The position numbers and the translations under genes were made by a program. A stretch of 27,282 nucleotides of DNA, from assembly GCA_029005335.1 (NCBI GenBank), contig JAQXFT010000091.1:1-27282 (forward strand), written 5' to 3'. Origin of the DNA: Oscillospiraceae bacterium (GTDB lineage: Bacteria > Bacillota > Clostridia > Oscillospirales > Ruminococcaceae). How positions within the stretch are numbered: position 1 is the stretch's first letter; every line of letters starts with the position of its first letter. The notes below the pieces were generated by a model that was not told the DNA's origin, did not search any database, and worked only from the letters and a program-made list of their open reading frames with translations. Below are positions 25,077 through 27,282 of the stretch, in pieces.

Positions 25077-25460
25077 TTATTCGTTTACGACTGCAATTAC
25101 CTCAACCTCTGCCAAAACATTTTTAGGAAGGGTTTTTACAGCTACACAGCTTCTTGCAGGCTTTGAAGTAAAGTATTTTGCATATACTTCATTGAAAGCC
25201 CCGAAGTCGTTCATATCAGCAATAAAGCATACTGTTTTTATTGCATTTTCAAATGATGAATTTGCTGATTTCAGAACTTCTCCGAGATTTTTCATAATCT
25301 GTTCTGTCTGTCCCTTTATGTCAGTAGCTTCAATGGAATTTGTCTCCGGATTTATTGCAATCTGACCTGATGTATATACAAGACCGTTATAGACTACAGC
25401 CTGTGAATAAGGGCCTACAGCTTCGGGAGCTTTATCCGTATATATTTTTCTGATTTCCAT
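25077..25460 (-). CDS. ridA: RidA family enamine/imine deaminase
   Basis: 127 aa, the usual length. The active-site arginine is present in KPARSCVAVKTLP, and the ending AEVEVIAV carries the conserved Glu. GPYSQAVVYNGLVYTSGQIA is the N-terminal signature. RidA hydrolyses reactive 2-aminoacrylate and 2-iminobutanoate to keto acids plus ammonia, protecting PLP enzymes. Its position 18 bp downstream of threonine ammonia-lyase, which makes exactly such an intermediate, supports this role. Confidence 0.95.
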   Translation of the reverse strand: MEIRKIYTDKAPEAVGPYSQAVVYNGLVYTSGQIAINPETNSIEATDIKGQTEQIMKNLGEVLKSANSSFENAIKTVCFIADMNDFGAFNEVYAKYFTSKPARSCVAVKTLPKNVLAEVEVIAVVNE

Positions 25461-25478
25461 AATATTAAAACCTCCGTT

Positions 25479-26672
25479 TTAAACAAGTTTAAGACCGCTG
25501 TCCTTGAGAGCCTGTTTTATCTGTTCAATATGCTGATAGTTTCTTGTTTCAAGAACTATTCGCAGATAACAGCCGATTACATCTGAACCCTCGTTTGCAC
25601 GCTCATGGTGAATTGAAGTTACGTTTCCGCCGAGACTTGCAATAATTTCCGATACTTTTTTAAGCTGTCCGGGCTTGTCCACAAGTTCGATATTGAGGGA
25701 GCATGAGCGTCCCGACATGAGAAGTCCTCTCTTGATTACTCTTGAAAGAATTGTTACGTCGATATTTCCGCCGGAAATAAGGCATACAACGTTTTTACCC
25801 TTAACCGGTACTTTATTGAACATTACAGCCGCCGCAGATACAGCACCTGCTCCCTCTGAAACGAGTTTCTGCTGTTCCATAAGGGCAAGTATAGCTGCGG
25901 AAATTTCATCGTCTGTAACAGTTACTATTTCGTCAACATATTTTGAACAGTATTCAAAAGTATTAGTTCCGGGTTCTTTTACGGCTATTCCGTCCGCAAT
26001 AGTTGAAACGCTTTCAAGCCTTTCAATATGACCGTCATGCACGGAATTGAACATACTCGGAGCGCCTGTTGCCTGAACTCCGTAAATTTTTACTTTCGGA
26101 TTGAGACTCTTTATAGCAAAGGCTACTCCGGAAATAAGACCGCCTCCGCCTATCGGAACTACAACGGCATCAAGATTCGGGAGCTGTTCAACAAGCTCAA
26201 GACCTATAGTACCCTGTCCGGCGATAACATCTTCATCATCAAAGGGGTGAATGAATGTATAGCCTTTTTCGTCACGAAGCTCAAGAGCCTTTGCGTATGC
26301 GTCATCATAAACACCTTCAACAAGGCATACATCTGCACCGTAATTTTTTGTAGCCTCAACCTTTGATATAGGAGCTCCGTCCGGAAGGCATATCAGGGAT
26401 TTGATACCGTTTTTAGTTGCTGCAAGTGCAACGCCCTGTGCATGATTTCCGGCAGAGCAGGCTATAACTCCCCTTGCCTTTTCCTCATCGCTGAGCTGTG
26501 AGATTCTGTAATATGCACCCCTGACCTTGAATGAACCTGTTATCTGAAGATTTTCTGTTTTAAGATACACATTGGCTTCGGGGTTGATATTCGGAGCGTG
26601 AATCAAATCTGTCTCTCTTATAACCTGTTTAAGTACATATTTCGCATGATAAATTTTATCAAGAGTAAGCAT
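25479..26672 (-). CDS. ilvA: Threonine ammonia-lyase (threonine dehydratase) with ACT domain
   Basis: The ATG at 26672 follows GGAGGAA by 9 nt; the ATG at 26693 would overlap that site. The product is 397 aa. The PLP lysine is K49 in ITGSFKVRGAYY, and the phosphate-binding loop is PIGGGGLISG. SAGNHAQGVALAA is the third signature. The last ~75 residues form an ACT-like domain (SLNIELVDKPGQLKKVSEII) that probably binds an amino acid effector. The enzyme turns threonine into 2-oxobutanoate and ammonia, for isoleucine synthesis or catabolism. The single short ACT domain and size match the clostridial/TdcB-like form rather than the longer E. coli IlvA. The start almost touches the stop of the preceding ATPase gene (TAAAATG), so translation is probably coupled. 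Confidence 0.94.
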   Translation of the reverse strand: MLTLDKIYHAKYVLKQVIRETDLIHAPNINPEANVYLKTENLQITGSFKVRGAYYRISQLSDEEKARGVIACSAGNHAQGVALAATKNGIKSLICLPDGAPISKVEATKNYGADVCLVEGVYDDAYAKALELRDEKGYTFIHPFDDEDVIAGQGTIGLELVEQLPNLDAVVVPIGGGGLISGVAFAIKSLNPKVKIYGVQATGAPSMFNSVHDGHIERLESVSTIADGIAVKEPGTNTFEYCSKYVDEIVTVTDDEISAAILALMEQQKLVSEGAGAVSAAAVMFNKVPVKGKNVVCLISGGNIDVTILSRVIKRGLLMSGRSCSLNIELVDKPGQLKKVSEIIASLGGNVTSIHHERANEGSDVIGCYLRIVLETRNYQHIEQIKQALKDSGLKLV

Positions 26673-26673
26673 T

Positions 26674-27282
26674 TTATATATTTCCTCCGTCATTTATAAG
26701 CTGATTTACAAACTGCTTTGCAGTTCTTGCGGAACGTCCGCCGTTTTTAAGAGCGAATGCCTCCGACTGAATGGAAAGCTGATTTTCGTCAGGATTTATG
26801 TTGTTTTTATCCGCCAGAGCCTTTACTATCTCAAAATAGGAATTTTTGTCAGGCTTTGAGAAATTCACTTTAAGTCCGAAACGTGCTGAAAGTGATATAA
26901 GCTCCTGAATGGTATCATTTCTGTGAACGTCATCACCGTCACGGTCGCTGAAGCTTTCCTTTACAAGGTGTCGGCGGTTACTTGTTGCATAGATTGCAAT
27001 ATTATCCGCCCTTGCCGATACTGAACCCTCAAGCGTAGCTTTTAAAGCTCCGAAGCAGTCATCATCTGATGAAAATGACAGGTCATCTATAAAAAGTATG
27101 AATTTAAGCGGATTCCTGCTTATGCTGTCGATTATATGCGGAATATCCCTTAGCTGTTCCTTAGTAACTTCAATAAGGCGGAGTCCCTTTGACGAATACT
27201 TATTTACTATTGCTTTTACTGTTGAAGATTTTCCTGTGCCTGCATCACCATATAGCAGTACATTCTGTGCAGGCTTGCCGTC
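26674..27282 (-). CDS. DUF815-family AAA ATPase, partial: N-terminus beyond right edge
   Basis: 203 codons of the C-terminal part, open to the right edge. Walker A is GDAGTGKSS near the visible start and Walker B is FILFIDDLSF. The stretch IAIYATSNRRHLVKESFSDR is characteristic of the DUF815 (PF05673) branch of AAA proteins, whose cellular role is not established. After the ATPase core come ~65 residues ending at a TAA overlapping the ribosome site of ilvA. It is the first gene seen of the ilvA-ridA-nadA-hydE operon, but the promoter lies outside the window. Confidence 0.92.
   Translation of the reverse strand, partial: DGKPAQNVLLYGDAGTGKSSTVKAIVNKYSSKGLRLIEVTKEQLRDIPHIIDSISRNPLKFILFIDDLSFSSDDDCFGALKATLEGSVSARADNIAIYATSNRRHLVKESFSDRDGDDVHRNDTIQELISLSARFGLKVNFSKPDKNSYFEIVKALADKNNINPDENQLSIQSEAFALKNGGRSARTAKQFVNQLINDGGNI

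Overview
The window looks like a chromosomal segment of a low-GC, Gram-positive, fibre-degrading anaerobe, most likely a Ruminococcus or close relative in the Oscillospiraceae. The evidence is two secreted proteins with C-terminal type I dockerins (cellulosome-type docking), a HydE-type [FeFe]-hydrogenase maturase, a carbohydrate ABC importer with a GH105 hydrolase, strong GGAGG-type ribosome sites, TTG starts and many consensus TTGACA-17-TATAAT promoters. No tRNA, rRNA, CRISPR array, transposase or attachment site was seen.

Layout, left to right. 1-726 (-): N-terminal part of an MBOAT O-acyltransferase running off the left edge. 912-2356 (-): an NfeD-like protein and a stomatin/band 7 protein in one operon. 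2522-4054 (-): a membrane diguanylate cyclase. 4364-8531 (+): a four-gene operon with a sugar-binding lipoprotein, two permeases and a GH105 unsaturated-uronide hydrolase, which suggests uptake and cytoplasmic processing of pectin fragments. The ATPase subunit is missing. 8549-9277 (-): CwlD-like amidase. 9443-10165 (+): family 2 glycosyltransferase. 10209-14483 (-): an ECF sigma factor, a membrane anti-sigma-like protein with an extracytoplasmic beta-propeller, and a secreted three-repeat dockerin protein.

14608-19823 (-) is the most unusual part. An ammonium channel fused to a PII domain (amtB) has its own promoter, a leader with an attenuator-like terminator, and a hairpin whose six-base loop fits the ANTAR-binding consensus. 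Behind amtB's terminator, a perfect-consensus promoter starts a second operon: an exported, membrane-anchored barnase; a cytoplasmic barstar fused to a Nudix hydrolase; a glutamine synthetase homologue that has lost several metal and catalytic residues; and an ANTAR-domain regulator with a degenerate receiver. My working hypothesis is a nitrogen-linked module in which a pseudo-glutamine synthetase and an ANTAR antiterminator sense nitrogen state and control ammonium uptake, with an RNase/inhibitor pair as possible RNA scavenging or defence.

20194-21468 (-): an aspartate aminotransferase-like enzyme. 21818-23080 (+): a secreted transglutaminase-fold protein with a poly-threonine linker and a dockerin. 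23122-27282 (-): an operon of a DUF815 AAA ATPase (cut by the right edge), threonine ammonia-lyase, RidA, quinolinate synthase NadA and HydE. The ilvA-ridA pair makes metabolic sense: RidA hydrolyses the reactive enamine/imine made by the lyase. NadA and HydE are both iron-sulfur enzymes.

Start codons were moved from the longest possible reading where a clear Shine-Dalgarno sequence pointed to an internal start. Family assignments come from motif recognition by eye, not from database searches.
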